DNA of 30,465 bases from a virus. Positions 30,199 to 30,465 of the stretch are shown here, one piece after another. The notes below the pieces were generated by a model, which saw only the letters and a list, made by a program, of their open reading frames with translations, was not told the origin of the DNA and did no database searches. The stretch lies in the IMG/VR virus record IMGVR_UViG_3300030098_006942, positions 1 to 30,465 of that record; one strand, 5' to 3'. The stretch's first letter is position 1. The number at the start of each line of letters is the position of its first letter. A program made the translations under genes and the position numbers.

Positions 30199-30465
30199 AA
30201 TTAACAATATCATTAGGAAAGGATTCCTGTTTTTGGGATAAGAATCTAACCCCTGTTTTGTTGAAGGTTTTTTTGTATATTCTGGCAAAAGCCCAAACTT
30301 ATAAATCTAAGCTTATTTATTGTCCTGTTTCTGAGATTGCCAAGGTTATGAAATTAGACTCAAGTAATGTATCAAAATATATAAATACATTAATAAGTCT
30401 CGGTTATATAACCAGAAAAAACATGGGTAATAAATACCCAAACATGGGTAATAAATACCCAAACC
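30195..30465 (+). CDS. replication initiator, 5' part
   Basis: 90 residues before the window ends. Starts at an ATGA overlap with erf. A winged-helix domain is suggested by the opening (MKLTISLGKD, LTPVLLKVFLYILAKA, IYCPVSEIAKVMKLDSSN-like helices, VSKYINTLISLGYITRK), as in the phage replication proteins of the RepA/lambda-O type. Two iterons lie inside the reading frame at its visible end (NMGNKYP twice). The 3' end is outside the window. Confidence 0.75.
   Translation, partial: MKLTISLGKDSCFWDKNLTPVLLKVFLYILAKAQTYKSKLIYCPVSEIAKVMKLDSSNVSKYINTLISLGYITRKNMGNKYPNMGNKYPN
30420..30461 (+). repeat. iterons inside the initiator gene: probable origin
   Basis: A perfect 21-bp unit, AACATGGGTAATAAATACCC plus A, repeats at 30420-30440 and 30441-30461 and is cut off by the window end. 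Each contains TGGGTA/TACCCA inverted arms. The period of 21 bp is two helical turns and exactly seven codons. Lambda O carries comparable iterons inside its gene as the replication origin. Confidence 0.75.

Overview
The window is a 30.5 kb stretch of a temperate, tailed, podovirus-type bacteriophage. It is AT-rich and tightly packed. No bacterial gene was recognised. The evidence is a P22-like portal, scaffold and HK97-type capsid block, a P22 gp10-like tail protein, long glycine-rich internal (ejection) proteins, a lysis cassette, and an integrase with an attachment site, CI/Cro-type repressor and recombination/replication genes. Lipoprotein-like lysis proteins and exact IHF-consensus sites point to a Gram-negative host. 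The AT richness and the small-gene style resemble uncultured marine phages, but that is an impression only. The attachment site has phage genes on both sides, so this looks like the unintegrated (attP) form or a circularised contig, not a prophage end.

Layout: 1-953 is the end of an unknown gene and a radical SAM enzyme. 1056-8542 is the head module: portal, large unknown virion protein, small conserved gene, scaffold, major capsid protein, small conserved gene, adaptor, small gene. 8545-13712 is a run of fibre/appendage genes with a stand-alone S74 chaperone. 13709-15424 is the lysis cassette: small membrane proteins and lipoproteins chained by ATGA overlaps around an M15 peptidase. 15427-23310 is the gp10-like tail protein followed by predicted internal/ejection proteins. 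All of this reads rightward and probably starts from an extended -10 promoter before the portal.

25320-23312 is a leftward accessory unit behind a strong promoter (TTGACA, 17 bp, TAAAAT, with A-tracts upstream). It encodes small unknown proteins, a likely ribbon-helix-helix protein, a second short tyrosine recombinase and an exported protein. It converges head-on with the structural operon. Its place between the late genes and the attachment site is where lysogeny-expressed cargo is often found.

25467-25693 is a richly structured attP. Four copies of an ATCGCATT repeat lie to the left, then an IHF site, then the first 43 nt of a tRNA-Lys(TTT) gene ending at the anticodon stem, then a second IHF site in inverted orientation, then two more repeats that overlap the 3' end of the integrase gene. 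The integrase, a small coupled gene and the repressor read leftward.

From a TTGACA/TATATT promoter at 27685-27713 the early genes read rightward: a small HTH protein, an unknown protein, a DUF3127/SSB-like protein, a RecE-like nuclease, a zinc-finger protein, an ERF annealing protein and the start of a replication initiator. Two 21-bp iterons lie inside the initiator coding sequence, as in lambda O. The nuclease, annealing protein and SSB-like protein form a plausible recombination set. The iterons and initiator would start replication, and the repressor with the promoter palindromes would control the lysogenic switch.
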